From contig JACMQW010000066.1 in assembly GCA_014376785.1 (NCBI GenBank), positions 1-64,000 of the forward strand: 64,000 nt of DNA. Direction: 5' to 3'. The translations under genes were made by a program, and so were the position numbers. Source of the DNA: Oligoflexia bacterium. GTDB lineage: Bacteria; Bdellovibrionota; UBA1018. Numbering within the stretch: the stretch's first letter is position 1; every line of letters begins with the position of its first letter. This document shows positions 1 through 8,641 of this stretch, piece after piece. The notes under the pieces were generated by a model. That model did not search any database. It was not told the DNA's origin and saw only the letters and a list, made by a program, of their open reading frames with translations.

Positions 1-106
1 GCGGCGGGGTTCCACCTGATCCCATCCCGAACTCAGAAGTTAAGCCCGCCAGCGGCAAAAATAGTACCGAGGTAGCTCGGCGCTAACATAGCTCGATGCC
101 CCCATT
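1..106 (+). rRNA. rrf: 5S ribosomal RNA, 3' portion (5' end outside window)
   Basis: Contains the 5S signature CCACCTGATCCCATCCCGAACTCAGAAGTTAAGC and a matching 3' half; truncated by the window start. Confidence 0.93.
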
Positions 107-182
107 TTTTTATCCCTCCACTCTCGTGGAGGTCGGTTAGACGTATCATCGCTTGATTCATTTCGCGCTGATACGATTAAAG

Positions 183-214
183 AAAAGCCTGAAAGGAAAC
201 TTTCAGGCTTTTTT
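183..214 (+). terminator. Intrinsic terminator of the rRNA operon
   Basis: Perfect 13-bp stem AAAAGCCTGAAAG-GAAA-CTTTCAGGCTTTT followed by T-run. Confidence 0.9.
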
Positions 215-226
215 CGTTTAATTGGA

Positions 227-255
227 TTGTGAAACTGGATTACGAATTTTATATC
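227..255 (+). promoter_or_regulatory. Sigma70-like promoter for the 34-aa basic peptide gene
   Basis: TTGTGA (227-232), 17-bp spacer, TATATC (250-255). Confidence 0.5.
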
Positions 256-315
256 GGTAGAGATAGGGTATTTGTTGTTTTTAAAGGCAGTATATTTTTC
301 AACAAAGGATAATTT

Positions 316-420
316 ATGGGACGCGGACGCAAGAACAAGACGAAAAAAATGAAACAGCGCAAAAGCCAAGCAAAGCTAAAAGAAAGAATTAAGACGGCAA
401 AAAAAGGTAAAAAAGTATAA
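316..420 (+). CDS. 34-aa very basic small protein (MGRGRKNKTKKMKQRKSQAKLKERIKTAKKGKKV)
   Basis: Not in the supplied ORF track. ATG at 316 preceded by AAAGGA; stop TAA at 418-420; promoter-like elements upstream and a terminator-like hairpin downstream. Confidence 0.7.
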   Translation: MGRGRKNKTKKMKQRKSQAKLKERIKTAKKGKKV

Positions 421-429
421 TTTAGATTG

Positions 430-455
430 AATCAGGTTAATGGCCTGATTTTTTC
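430..455 (+). terminator. Terminator-like hairpin after the 34-aa gene
   Basis: AATCAGG-TTAATGG-CCTGATT followed by TTTTTC. Confidence 0.7.
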
Positions 456-666
456 TCGTCATAAAAGTTGACTAAATTAGTATGTTTTCATGGATCTTGC
501 TCCTGGGCATCGTTTAAAGACTCTGAAAGCAGTCAATTTTATGCCTCTGCTTCCTATTTCAGCTTAGGTTTTCTTTTTTTATGAATATCTGAAACCATAG
601 AACACGGATCTGTGTCGGCTGGAAGGATCGGAGTGTCCTTCGTTGACGAAACCTCGTGAGGAAATT

Positions 667-2733
667 ATGCCATTTTCAAGGATGAAGCCCGTGACTCTGA
701 TAACTGGAATTTTCCAGTACACATTGATTGCCTCCCTGATGAGTTCAGGACTTATGGCGGTTACGAAGCAGGCACTTGGTGAGGATCGCTATGGTTCCCG
801 TGATGATGACCGTCGCGGAAGCCGCTCCGTATACGCAGATGGTTTTGGTAACGGGATGACTGACCGGCGCTCGCGCGATAGAGAAGATTATTCGAGTGAT
901 CGTTTTTCTAGCAACGATGTATGCGATTCTGATGCCGCTGATAGGGGATCCCGTAAATCTTACGCGGAACAGCTCAGTCAGCTCAAAGAAGAAATCAACT
1001 CGAGTGAAGATGAGATGGATTCGTTGAAGGACGAAATCTCTCGGCTAGAACGACTCGGTAAAAAAATTAGCGACGAAAACTGGGCAGAGCTTGACGACGA
1101 AGACCCTATTCTCTCTAGATACGGCGCAGGTAACTGTGAGTGCTCCGCTAAAACTCAGTGTAAAGCAGATGCTCTAATCGCAATCGATGCCGTCACGAAT
1201 GAAGATTTTGTGACCTACGTGCCCAAAGGTTGCGTTGATAATGGCGGAGTTAAAGGGTTCAAAGGCAAGGCTGGAACAGGCAGTTTTGATGATCCCCGCG
1301 GTAATGTAGACGCTGCTACAAAGTTGAAACTTGCTGGAGCCGCCGCACCAGCCACTTTGGGGACGGACGGTGCACTCGATGGTACTGAGCCGGCTAATGG
1401 CACGGGTGGTGGAAATTCAGGCGATAAAGGAAAGGGAAAAGGCGGAGGCCGAAATTGCAGCCCTATTTCTGATCTCAGCCCTAGCGTGAATCGCGCAGCC
1501 GTATGCAAAGCCGTCTACGATTATTACGTGTCCAATCGTCGCGATCCTTACTCGTCTTCGACGAACCTTCGGCAAGGTTGTATAGACTCCGCAAAAAAGT
1601 GCGGCCCCGTCCGGAGAGAAATTGAAGCAAAGAAAATCCCCGGTCAACTCAAAGATCTTCGGGACCAACTCGCTAAGTTAAACTCGAAGTACAAACGTTG
1701 CGTTGCAAAGCGGAGAACGATTGATCGGAACTGCCCAGACTGCGGAGTGATCGCGGACCAGGTGGACAACAACGGACGCGGAAATGGCAAAAAAACTGTG
1801 GGAGATTACATCCTCGGAGGGCTGGCTATCGGAAGCCCCGTCCTGATGAAGGGGATGGATATGGCGATGTTCTATAAACAACAGAACACCGCTGCAAGTG
1901 CTTACAATAATTACCTCGGTTCAAATACGGCAAACTGCCAAGCTTACATCTCGCAAGGAACGACGCTTGGAATACCTTCAAACCCCTGTATGAGCTCGAT
2001 GTGGGCAAGTGGGACGTTTGGAAATACCGGCTATGGAAGTATCGGCTACGGAAGCATCGGGCTGGGCAGTATCGGATATGGCAGCATCGGGCTGGGCAGT
2101 ATCGGATATGGAAATATTGCGGGGAGTATCGGCTATGGGATCGGAAGCGCAATTGGTTACGGTAGTATCCCAGGAGGTATCGGATACGCGGGACCTCAGG
2201 GCATCGGCGGATACGGAATTTCTGGAGGCATCGGCGGATACGGAATTTCTGGAGGCATCGGCTACGCGGGCATTCAAGGAATATCGGGATACGGAGTGCA
2301 GGGAAATTCCGGCTACGGAATTCAAGGAATATCGGGATATGGAGTGCAGGGAAATTCCGGCTACGGAATTCAAGGAATATCGGGATATGGAGTGGCTGGC
2401 GGAATCAGTGGATACGGCCAATACGGGCAGGATCCAGCGATCCTCTTGAACCAACAGCGCGCGCAAATGCAGGCTCAAAACATTCAGCTAGCGGGAACTC
2501 AAGCAACTGAAGCGATGAGCGCTTATCAGCGAGTCGCCGGTCAGATGACCGGTGGATATGGATATGGCAACATCAGCGGCGGATACGGAATCGGTGGGGT
2601 CGGTTACGGGGGTGTAGGATATGGAGGCGCTGTCGGCTACGGCAATGGCGGATATTATCCAGCGTATACCGGGTACGGCGGATACGGATCGATCGGCACT
2701 GCAATCGGAACCGCAATCGGAACCGTGTATTAA
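667..2733 (+). CDS. Secreted/envelope protein with coiled coil, Cys-containing middle and Gly-Tyr-Gly/Ile repeat C-terminal third
   Basis: ORF 643..2733; ATG at 667 has an upstream GAGGA and is preferred over the 643 TTG. Hydrophobic N-terminal segment; GYGSIG/GISGYGVQGNSGYGIQ repeats. Confidence 0.8.
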   Translation: MPFSRMKPVTLITGIFQYTLIASLMSSGLMAVTKQALGEDRYGSRDDDRRGSRSVYADGFGNGMTDRRSRDREDYSSDRFSSNDVCDSDAADRGSRKSYAEQLSQLKEEINSSEDEMDSLKDEISRLERLGKKISDENWAELDDEDPILSRYGAGNCECSAKTQCKADALIAIDAVTNEDFVTYVPKGCVDNGGVKGFKGKAGTGSFDDPRGNVDAATKLKLAGAAAPATLGTDGALDGTEPANGTGGGNSGDKGKGKGGGRNCSPISDLSPSVNRAAVCKAVYDYYVSNRRDPYSSSTNLRQGCIDSAKKCGPVRREIEAKKIPGQLKDLRDQLAKLNSKYKRCVAKRRTIDRNCPDCGVIADQVDNNGRGNGKKTVGDYILGGLAIGSPVLMKGMDMAMFYKQQNTAASAYNNYLGSNTANCQAYISQGTTLGIPSNPCMSSMWASGTFGNTGYGSIGYGSIGLGSIGYGSIGLGSIGYGNIAGSIGYGIGSAIGYGSIPGGIGYAGPQGIGGYGISGGIGGYGISGGIGYAGIQGISGYGVQGNSGYGIQGISGYGVQGNSGYGIQGISGYGVAGGISGYGQYGQDPAILLNQQRAQMQAQNIQLAGTQATEAMSAYQRVAGQMTGGYGYGNISGGYGIGGVGYGGVGYGGAVGYGNGGYYPAYTGYGGYGSIGTAIGTAIGTVY
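2272..2397 (+). repeat. 48-bp tandem repeat inside the GYG-rich CDS (about 2.6 copies)
   Basis: ATTCAAGGAATATCGGGATAYGGAGTGCAGGGAAATTCCGGCTACGGA at 2272-2319 and 2320-2367, then partial. Confidence 0.9.
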
Positions 2734-2800
2734 GCGGACTTAGTTTGAAAAAAGGTTTCAGATTCACGTATTGAAACAAGTAACGGAGCGACACTGAGAG

Positions 2801-3436
2801 ATGCGGCAGAAAAGAGCAGTCCTCAGTGTCGTTTTGTTATTCATGTTAGCGCTGATCACAATCGGTCCTAATCAAAATTCGTATCACGGCCAGCTCTTCT
2901 CTCCCGTATTTTCCCCCCTGTTTGCCGTTACGGAGTTCGGCTCGACGTGGAGTTTTTTTGCTCCCGACCCCTCAACTTTACCCGTCCGGTTAGAGTGGGA
3001 AATATTAGACGAGCGCGGAGAAGTCGTGCGGGACGGCTACTTCCCCGCAACCGGATTCCCTTATTTTTTTAATGAACGGCAAACCAGACGCATCGCTCTT
3101 GCCCGTTTTTTTTATTTTGCGGACGATAAGCATCTTAATGTTTGGTCGAACTGGCTCTGTCGCTCGAATCCTGACGCAAAAGGAATCCGGCTGTGGAAAT
3201 CCAATGCCCTTACTCCGGACCTCTACCGCGTCCAAAGGGGAGAGCAGTCCTTATCTGATATTCGCTTTGAGGAACGACAATCTGTGGGAAATGTTTTTTG
3301 CGATCCAGTCATGAAACTAGATCAGGCCGCAGAACGGCTGATCAATAATGCAAATCAAACATCAGCGGCCGAATTGGAATCGAACCTTCAATTAAGCGTC
3401 GCCCAAACTCCTCATGGTCGGAGAGATGCTTCATGA
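2801..3436 (+). CDS. Membrane-anchored protein, likely partner of the downstream HTTM protein
   Basis: N-terminal TM segment, WSFFAPDPS motif, 4-nt overlap with the next ORF. Confidence 0.6.
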   Translation: MRQKRAVLSVVLLFMLALITIGPNQNSYHGQLFSPVFSPLFAVTEFGSTWSFFAPDPSTLPVRLEWEILDERGEVVRDGYFPATGFPYFFNERQTRRIALARFFYFADDKHLNVWSNWLCRSNPDAKGIRLWKSNALTPDLYRVQRGEQSLSDIRFEERQSVGNVFCDPVMKLDQAAERLINNANQTSAAELESNLQLSVAQTPHGRRDAS

Positions 3437-4377
3437 GGGATAGATGGCAGGGAGCCCGTCCTCAGTTCAAGTTCTTGAAATCGGTGGGAATGGATTTTTT
3501 ACGTGCTTGGGAAAAGTTCTTTTTTGAAGCGGATGCTCGCGAGCAGCTCCGTTTATTTCGACCTCTTTTTGCCAGTGTACTTTTCGTAGCCTACGTTTTG
3601 CGCGCAATGGATTCTGAGTTTTACTACGGCTTGAATGGGGTGATGGACCTCGAAAAATTAGCGGAAAATTTTCCCGCGGAATACCGTTGGAGTTTTCTCA
3701 TCTGGTTTCCAAGCGCAGTGGCCTTGTGGATCCACACCGGAGTTTTTCTCATTTCCTTGATCACACTGGGTCTGGGGAAGTTTCCCCGACTTTCAGCCGC
3801 CGTCGCATATTTACTCCACGTTTCTTTCATGCACCGGAACATGGCTGTCGTTTATGGGTTCGACACCATCTCTGTTTTTTTTCTGTTCTACCTCATCTTC
3901 ATAAAAATTGATGAGGAGGCTGCTCGGAAAAAATCGAGCGACTGGTCTTCTATTCTTACGTCCGCAGGTTTCCGCATGTGCCAAATTCAAGTCTGCGTGA
4001 TCTACGCGTTCTCGGGCTGGGAAAAACTGAAGGGGGTGATCTGGTGGCGAGGAGAAGCTCTCTGGACGATTTTCAATTCCCAGTTCGCAAGGTTCCGCTG
4101 GGATCAGGTGTCACACCTTCCGCTTCTCATCACGGTGCTGACTTATGGCACGCTCCTCTGGGAAATCTATTTCCCGGTCTGCATCTGGTCTAAAAAAATG
4201 AGGCCCTATGTCCTTCTAGGGGGAGTTCTGATGCATCTGGGCATTGGATTTATTGTGATCATTCCTTTTTTCTCAGCCCTGATGATCACAAGCTACGCCG
4301 TTTTTTTGACGCCAGCTGAAGCACGTGCAGTTTTGCGAAGGTTTCCCAGATATTTCAGTTCAAACACTCAAGGTTAG
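3433..4377 (+). CDS. HTTM-domain (vitamin K-dependent gamma-carboxylase-like) membrane protein
   Basis: Multiple TM segments; conserved-looking LRxxxALVLFxxW-like and FxHGxE-style HTTM pattern (here YGFDTISVFF, GWEKLKG..WW.GEALW). Confidence 0.65.
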   Translation: MRDRWQGARPQFKFLKSVGMDFLRAWEKFFFEADAREQLRLFRPLFASVLFVAYVLRAMDSEFYYGLNGVMDLEKLAENFPAEYRWSFLIWFPSAVALWIHTGVFLISLITLGLGKFPRLSAAVAYLLHVSFMHRNMAVVYGFDTISVFFLFYLIFIKIDEEAARKKSSDWSSILTSAGFRMCQIQVCVIYAFSGWEKLKGVIWWRGEALWTIFNSQFARFRWDQVSHLPLLITVLTYGTLLWEIYFPVCIWSKKMRPYVLLGGVLMHLGIGFIVIIPFFSALMITSYAVFLTPAEARAVLRRFPRYFSSNTQG

Positions 4378-4450
4378 AAACTAGGCGCCGATAGGTATTT
4401 TGTCTAGGCCAAGAGGGACTTTTGGTGGGTACTCGGGGCATTAGGCATCT

Positions 4451-4537
4451 TGACTGAGGACTGCTTTTCTCTGCCGAACGACTCCGAGGTGGGAGTCACG
4501 GGTACAGCACAGAGGAGAGTGGTCCTCATCCTTTTTT
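4451..4537 (+). ncRNA. Candidate structured RNA / extended terminator hairpin upstream of the epimerase gene
   Basis: Nested stems TGAGGAC/GTCCTCA, CTCTG/CAGAG, GACTCC/GGAGTC followed by CCTTTTTTC. No family recognised. Confidence 0.4.
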
Positions 4538-4554
4538 CGCGGTAGTTTTTCTCC

Positions 4555-5031
4555 ATGCCCATCACTCTCAATCACATCGGCGTGGCAGTGAAAGATCTCC
4601 CCGCACTCCAAAAATTATTCGGGCTTCTCGGGCTCACCATTACCGCGACGGAATCCGTTCCTGAGCAGGGGGTGAAGACTCACTTCCTGCCGTTGCCGGT
4701 TCAACCCGCCTCTATCGAGTTACTGGAGGTCACTGATCCGACCGGAACCGTCGCTGGGTTCATCGCAAAAAGAGGTCCCGGGATCCATCACCTTTCGTTT
4801 ACGGTCGAGCGTGGGGAACTGGATCCGCTCATGTCCACGCTAAAGGCAGAGGGATACCGGTTTACCTATGAACATCCACGCAGTGGTGCTCACAACATGC
4901 GGATTAATTTCATCCACCCCTCGACCGCAGGTGGGATGCTGATAGAATTAATGGAGCCAGCTCAAGATCCAGAGCAGCCCGGAGCGTACCGCTCCGACAA
5001 TGCAGGCGCTACTTCGGGGAGCGGAGTTTAA
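4555..5031 (+). CDS. mce: Methylmalonyl-CoA epimerase-like VOC family protein
   Basis: LNHIGVAVKDL, GxGIHHLSFTV and GxMIELME-type VOC motifs. Confidence 0.85.
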   Translation: MPITLNHIGVAVKDLPALQKLFGLLGLTITATESVPEQGVKTHFLPLPVQPASIELLEVTDPTGTVAGFIAKRGPGIHHLSFTVERGELDPLMSTLKAEGYRFTYEHPRSGAHNMRINFIHPSTAGGMLIELMEPAQDPEQPGAYRSDNAGATSGSGV

Positions 5032-5032
5032 A

Positions 5033-5776
5033 ATGCAGATGAGACTTTCGCCCACGGTAAAAATCCTCCTCATCGCCTGTTTTGTCGCATTTCTTGTGCA
5101 GCAAACAGTCGACCAATTTTTTGGTGGCCACCTTCTTTATTTCTTTGGTCTCGTTCCTCGAAGCTTCATGTTTGAGGGAAAAGTCTGGCAGCTGATCACC
5201 TACTCATTCCTTCACGCTGATCCGATGCACTTGATTCTGAATATGGTGATGCTCGCGTTTGTCGCGAGTGACATCGAGTTCAAATGGGGGCGCCGTCGCT
5301 TTCTCGGCTATTACTTTTTTTGTTCGATCATGGCGGGAGTGCTTTATCTTTTTCTCCAGCTCTTCATTTGGAAGGGAGATGGCCTGCAAACCCCCATGGT
5401 GGGCGCGTCGGGCGCGATCTACGGCTGCTTGATGGCTTACGGGATTTTGTTTGGAGAGCGAACCCTTCTCTTTATGATGCTCTTCCCAATGAAGGCTAAG
5501 CACTTCATCTGGGTTCTCGCCGCGGTCGAGTTTCTGTCCTCAGTTTTTTCCGGCCGGGGAGGTCTCTCGAGTGCCGCGCACATCGGAGGCATGCTTGCCG
5601 GTCTGGGGTACCTCTGGGTGCAGTCCCAGAGTGCCAAGCGTGCTTCAAATCGACTGTCCTCGAAGAAGTCGACCAACAAATTTGCACTCACCGGTAAAAA
5701 GAAGCACCTCAAACTCGTCGTCGATAATCCTGATCGCGAAGATGAAAGAGACCCGAACGACAAGACCTGGCACTAG
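5033..5776 (+). CDS. Rhomboid family intramembrane protease
   Basis: HADPMHLILNM, GASGAIYG and AHIGGMLAG motifs; ATG at 5033 preferred over 5000, giving no overlap with mce. Confidence 0.88.
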   Translation: MQMRLSPTVKILLIACFVAFLVQQTVDQFFGGHLLYFFGLVPRSFMFEGKVWQLITYSFLHADPMHLILNMVMLAFVASDIEFKWGRRRFLGYYFFCSIMAGVLYLFLQLFIWKGDGLQTPMVGASGAIYGCLMAYGILFGERTLLFMMLFPMKAKHFIWVLAAVEFLSSVFSGRGGLSSAAHIGGMLAGLGYLWVQSQSAKRASNRLSSKKSTNKFALTGKKKHLKLVVDNPDREDERDPNDKTWH

Positions 5777-5803
5777 ACTCTGTGCGTTAATTTCAGCGAG
5801 GAA

Positions 5804-5832
5804 TTGACTCAGGTTTTCAGACCGCATAAGAC
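5804..5832 (+). promoter_or_regulatory. Promoter TTGACT-N17-TAAGAC
   Basis: The TTG used as start codon in the ORF track is the -35 hexamer; ATG follows the -10 by 10 nt. Confidence 0.5.
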
Positions 5833-5842
5833 ATTGAGACCT

Positions 5843-6025
5843 ATGACACTCCTCTTTGATGCCACTGAAGCGAAAAAATTTGATAGCCGTATTGTCGAAC
5901 GCAACATCCAGCGCGGATCCGCGAAACAAGACGATTACGATAAATTCGTAAAAGACCTCGCAGACGACGCCGACAACGCTGAAACGGTGAGTATCGAAGC
6001 TCTCCTAGCCGATAATTCCGCTTAA
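5843..6025 (+). CDS. 60-aa small acidic conserved-type protein
   Basis: MTLLFDATEAKKFDSRIVERNIQRG...; start moved from TTG 5804 to ATG 5843. Confidence 0.65.
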   Translation: MTLLFDATEAKKFDSRIVERNIQRGSAKQDDYDKFVKDLADDADNAETVSIEALLADNSA

Positions 6026-6130
6026 ACCTCTTCTCCGTTTTCTCCGATCTTAGTCACTGGCTCGTAACAAAAATGCGGCCCATAGGTACCTCTGCGTTCG
6101 CCATCCGGATTTTTCACCAGGAGACTCCAA

Positions 6131-7072
6131 ATGACCACCCCTTCCCAGAATGAAAACGTTGTGATCCTTGGGACCGGCCCTGCGGGACTGACCGCTGCGA
6201 TTTACGCAGCCAGGGCAAACCTCACTCCGCTTGTGATTGAAGGTGAGCAGCCCGGCGGACAGCTCACCATCACGACGGATGTCGAAAACTTTCCGGGGTT
6301 TGCGATGGGTGTCACCGGCCCAGACCTCATGATCGAATTCCGTAAACAAGCCGAACGCTTCGGTTCTCGCTTCTTAACCGGACGGGTTGTGAAAGTGGAA
6401 GGAACGACCCGGCCGTTTACGCTTCACCTCGACGACGGAAAAAAAGTGGTTGCTGAAACGCTGATCATTTCTACTGGCGCATCGGCAAAGTGGCTCGGGA
6501 TTCCGTCTGAAAAGGCTTACTACGGCAAAGGCGTTTCTGCCTGCGCGACTTGTGACGGATTCTTTTTCCGCAACCAAGACATCGCCGTCGTAGGCGGTGG
6601 TGATACCGCCATGGAAGAAGCAAACTTCCTCACGCGATTCGCAAAATCAGTCACCGTCATTCACCGCCGCGAAGGCCTCCGGGCTTCGAAAGTTATGCAA
6701 GACCGCGCGATGAAAAATCCGAAAATTAAATTTATTTGGAATACTGCGGTTGAAGAAATTAAAGGGGCGAACGCTGTGGAATCGCTCGGATTAAAGAATC
6801 TCGTCACGGGCGAAGCGTCAGACCTAGCGGTAACCGGCCTCTTCATCGCCATTGGGCATGAACCCAATACCAAACCGTTCAAAGACCTCCTGAACACGGA
6901 CGAAAACGGTTACTTAGTCGTTCATCCAGGAACGACGAAAACCAATGTTCCCGGCATTTTTGCCGCGGGAGATGTTGCGGATCATGTTTACCGGCAAGCC
7001 GTCACGGCTGCCGGAACGGGCTGTATGGCCGCAATCGATGCGGAACGCTTCCTAGAAGCGGAAGGACGATAG
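6131..7072 (+). CDS. trxB: Thioredoxin reductase
   Basis: GTGPAGLTAAIYAARA, CATCDG redox motif, GGGDTAMEEA, GIFAAGDV; AGGAG SD. Confidence 0.97.
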   Translation: MTTPSQNENVVILGTGPAGLTAAIYAARANLTPLVIEGEQPGGQLTITTDVENFPGFAMGVTGPDLMIEFRKQAERFGSRFLTGRVVKVEGTTRPFTLHLDDGKKVVAETLIISTGASAKWLGIPSEKAYYGKGVSACATCDGFFFRNQDIAVVGGGDTAMEEANFLTRFAKSVTVIHRREGLRASKVMQDRAMKNPKIKFIWNTAVEEIKGANAVESLGLKNLVTGEASDLAVTGLFIAIGHEPNTKPFKDLLNTDENGYLVVHPGTTKTNVPGIFAAGDVADHVYRQAVTAAGTGCMAAIDAERFLEAEGR

Positions 7073-7075
7073 GTC

Positions 7076-8641
7076 ATGAGCGAAAATTCCAATTCCCAAG
7101 TTCCCGGAGCCGGATCTCTTTCTGAAAACCCGGTGAATAGGCAAGGTGATCTTTCCCACCTTCCGGAACAAGTCCGCGTTCGTTACGAAAAAATGCAGCG
7201 CATCCGCGACCGGAATGAAAATCCGTACAAAAATGGATTCAAGCCCGCAGACCTCGCTGCTGATCTGCATCGGCTCTACGACGAGAAAACGAAGGAAGAG
7301 CTCGATCCGCTAAAAATTCGCGCTTCCATCGGCGGCCGCGCCATCGCAGTTCGTGATTTTGGAAAAGCGGCCTTTTTAAGACTCCGTGACCGCACCGGGC
7401 CGATCCAAATTTACGTGGCTAAAGATTCTCTCGGAGAAGACGGATACCGCGCTTACAAAGAAGACTTCGACGTCGGCGATATCGCCTACGTGGAAGGCGT
7501 TCTCTTCAAAACCAAGACCAACGAACTTTCCATTCATGCCGATAAGCTCGTGCTGCTCACGAAGTCTCTGCAGCCATTGCCTGAAAAATTTCATGGAATG
7601 ACGGATATCGAAAAACGTTATCGCCAACGGTACGTCGATTTGATTGTTACGGAAGAGAGTCGTGAGACCTTTCGCAAACGTGCCGTCATCGTGGACGAAG
7701 TCCGCCAGTTTTTTAAAGACCATGATTTTATGGAAGTCGAAACTCCTATGCTTCATGGCATCGCGGGTGGGGCTGCTGCTCGGCCCTTCACGACCCATCA
7801 CAACACTCTCGATATGGAGCTCTACCTTCGGATCGCCCCGGAACTTTATCTCAAGCGTCTGGTAGTGGGTGGTTTCGAACGCGTTTTCGAAATTAACCGC
7901 AACTTTCGGAACGAAGGAACGTCGATCAAGCACAATCCAGAATTCACGATGCTTGAGTTCTACATGACTTACGCGACTTTCGATGACCTCATGGATCTTA
8001 CCGAAAAACTTTTCCAGCGAATCGCGCTGAAACTTTCCGGCGGTACGAAGATCACTTATCAGGGCACCGAGATCGAAATGGGTCGACGTTGGGAACGCAT
8101 TACCGTCGAAGAGTCGATCCTGAAGCATTCGAAATTCACGCAGAAAGAAAAAATTCGGGACCGTGCCACGCTTCTCGCCTATGGAGCGGCTAATGGGATT
8201 CACATGGAGGCGAAAGCCCCGGTGGGTAACTTGATTATGGCGATTTTCGATGCCGAGGTTGAAGAGAAGCTGATCCAGCCGACCTATGTGACGCATTATC
8301 CGACGGAAGTTTCGCCGCTTTCTCGGTTGAATGAGGTGGATCCTTTCGTCGTCGATCGGTTCGAGCTGTTTATTTACGGTCGCGAGATGGGAAATGCGTT
8401 CAGCGAGCTGAATGATCCGGTCGATCAACGAAATCGGTTCCTCGGTCAGATGGAGGCGAAAGAAGGCGGCGATTTAGAGGCGCATAATCATGATGAAGAT
8501 TATTGCGTGGCGCTCGAGTATGGAATGCCGCCAACCGCGGGTGAAGGAATCGGCATCGATCGCCTCGCCATGCTCTTTACCGACTCGGCTTCCATTCGTG
8601 ATGTGATTCTCTTTCCTCAAATGAGGAAGTTAGCTGAGTGA
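7076..8641 (+). CDS. lysS: Lysyl-tRNA synthetase, class II
   Basis: Class II motifs FRNEGTSIKHNPEFTMLEFY and GEGIGIDRLAML. Confidence 0.97.
   Translation: MSENSNSQVPGAGSLSENPVNRQGDLSHLPEQVRVRYEKMQRIRDRNENPYKNGFKPADLAADLHRLYDEKTKEELDPLKIRASIGGRAIAVRDFGKAAFLRLRDRTGPIQIYVAKDSLGEDGYRAYKEDFDVGDIAYVEGVLFKTKTNELSIHADKLVLLTKSLQPLPEKFHGMTDIEKRYRQRYVDLIVTEESRETFRKRAVIVDEVRQFFKDHDFMEVETPMLHGIAGGAAARPFTTHHNTLDMELYLRIAPELYLKRLVVGGFERVFEINRNFRNEGTSIKHNPEFTMLEFYMTYATFDDLMDLTEKLFQRIALKLSGGTKITYQGTEIEMGRRWERITVEESILKHSKFTQKEKIRDRATLLAYGAANGIHMEAKAPVGNLIMAIFDAEVEEKLIQPTYVTHYPTEVSPLSRLNEVDPFVVDRFELFIYGREMGNAFSELNDPVDQRNRFLGQMEAKEGGDLEAHNHDEDYCVALEYGMPPTAGEGIGIDRLAMLFTDSASIRDVILFPQMRKLAE

Noticed and set aside
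2009-2449. 146-aa +2-frame ORF and 166-aa minus ORF in the GYG repeat
   Set aside because: Repetitive DNA lacking stops in several frames; no independent signals.
4381-4540. Possible 6S RNA or riboswitch
   Set aside because: No conserved family signature found and 5'/3' ends do not form a 6S-type closing stem; kept only as an unassigned structured region.
7376-8428. 350-aa minus-strand ORF opposite lysS
   Set aside because: Lies fully antisense to a clear lysS; a product of codon bias.
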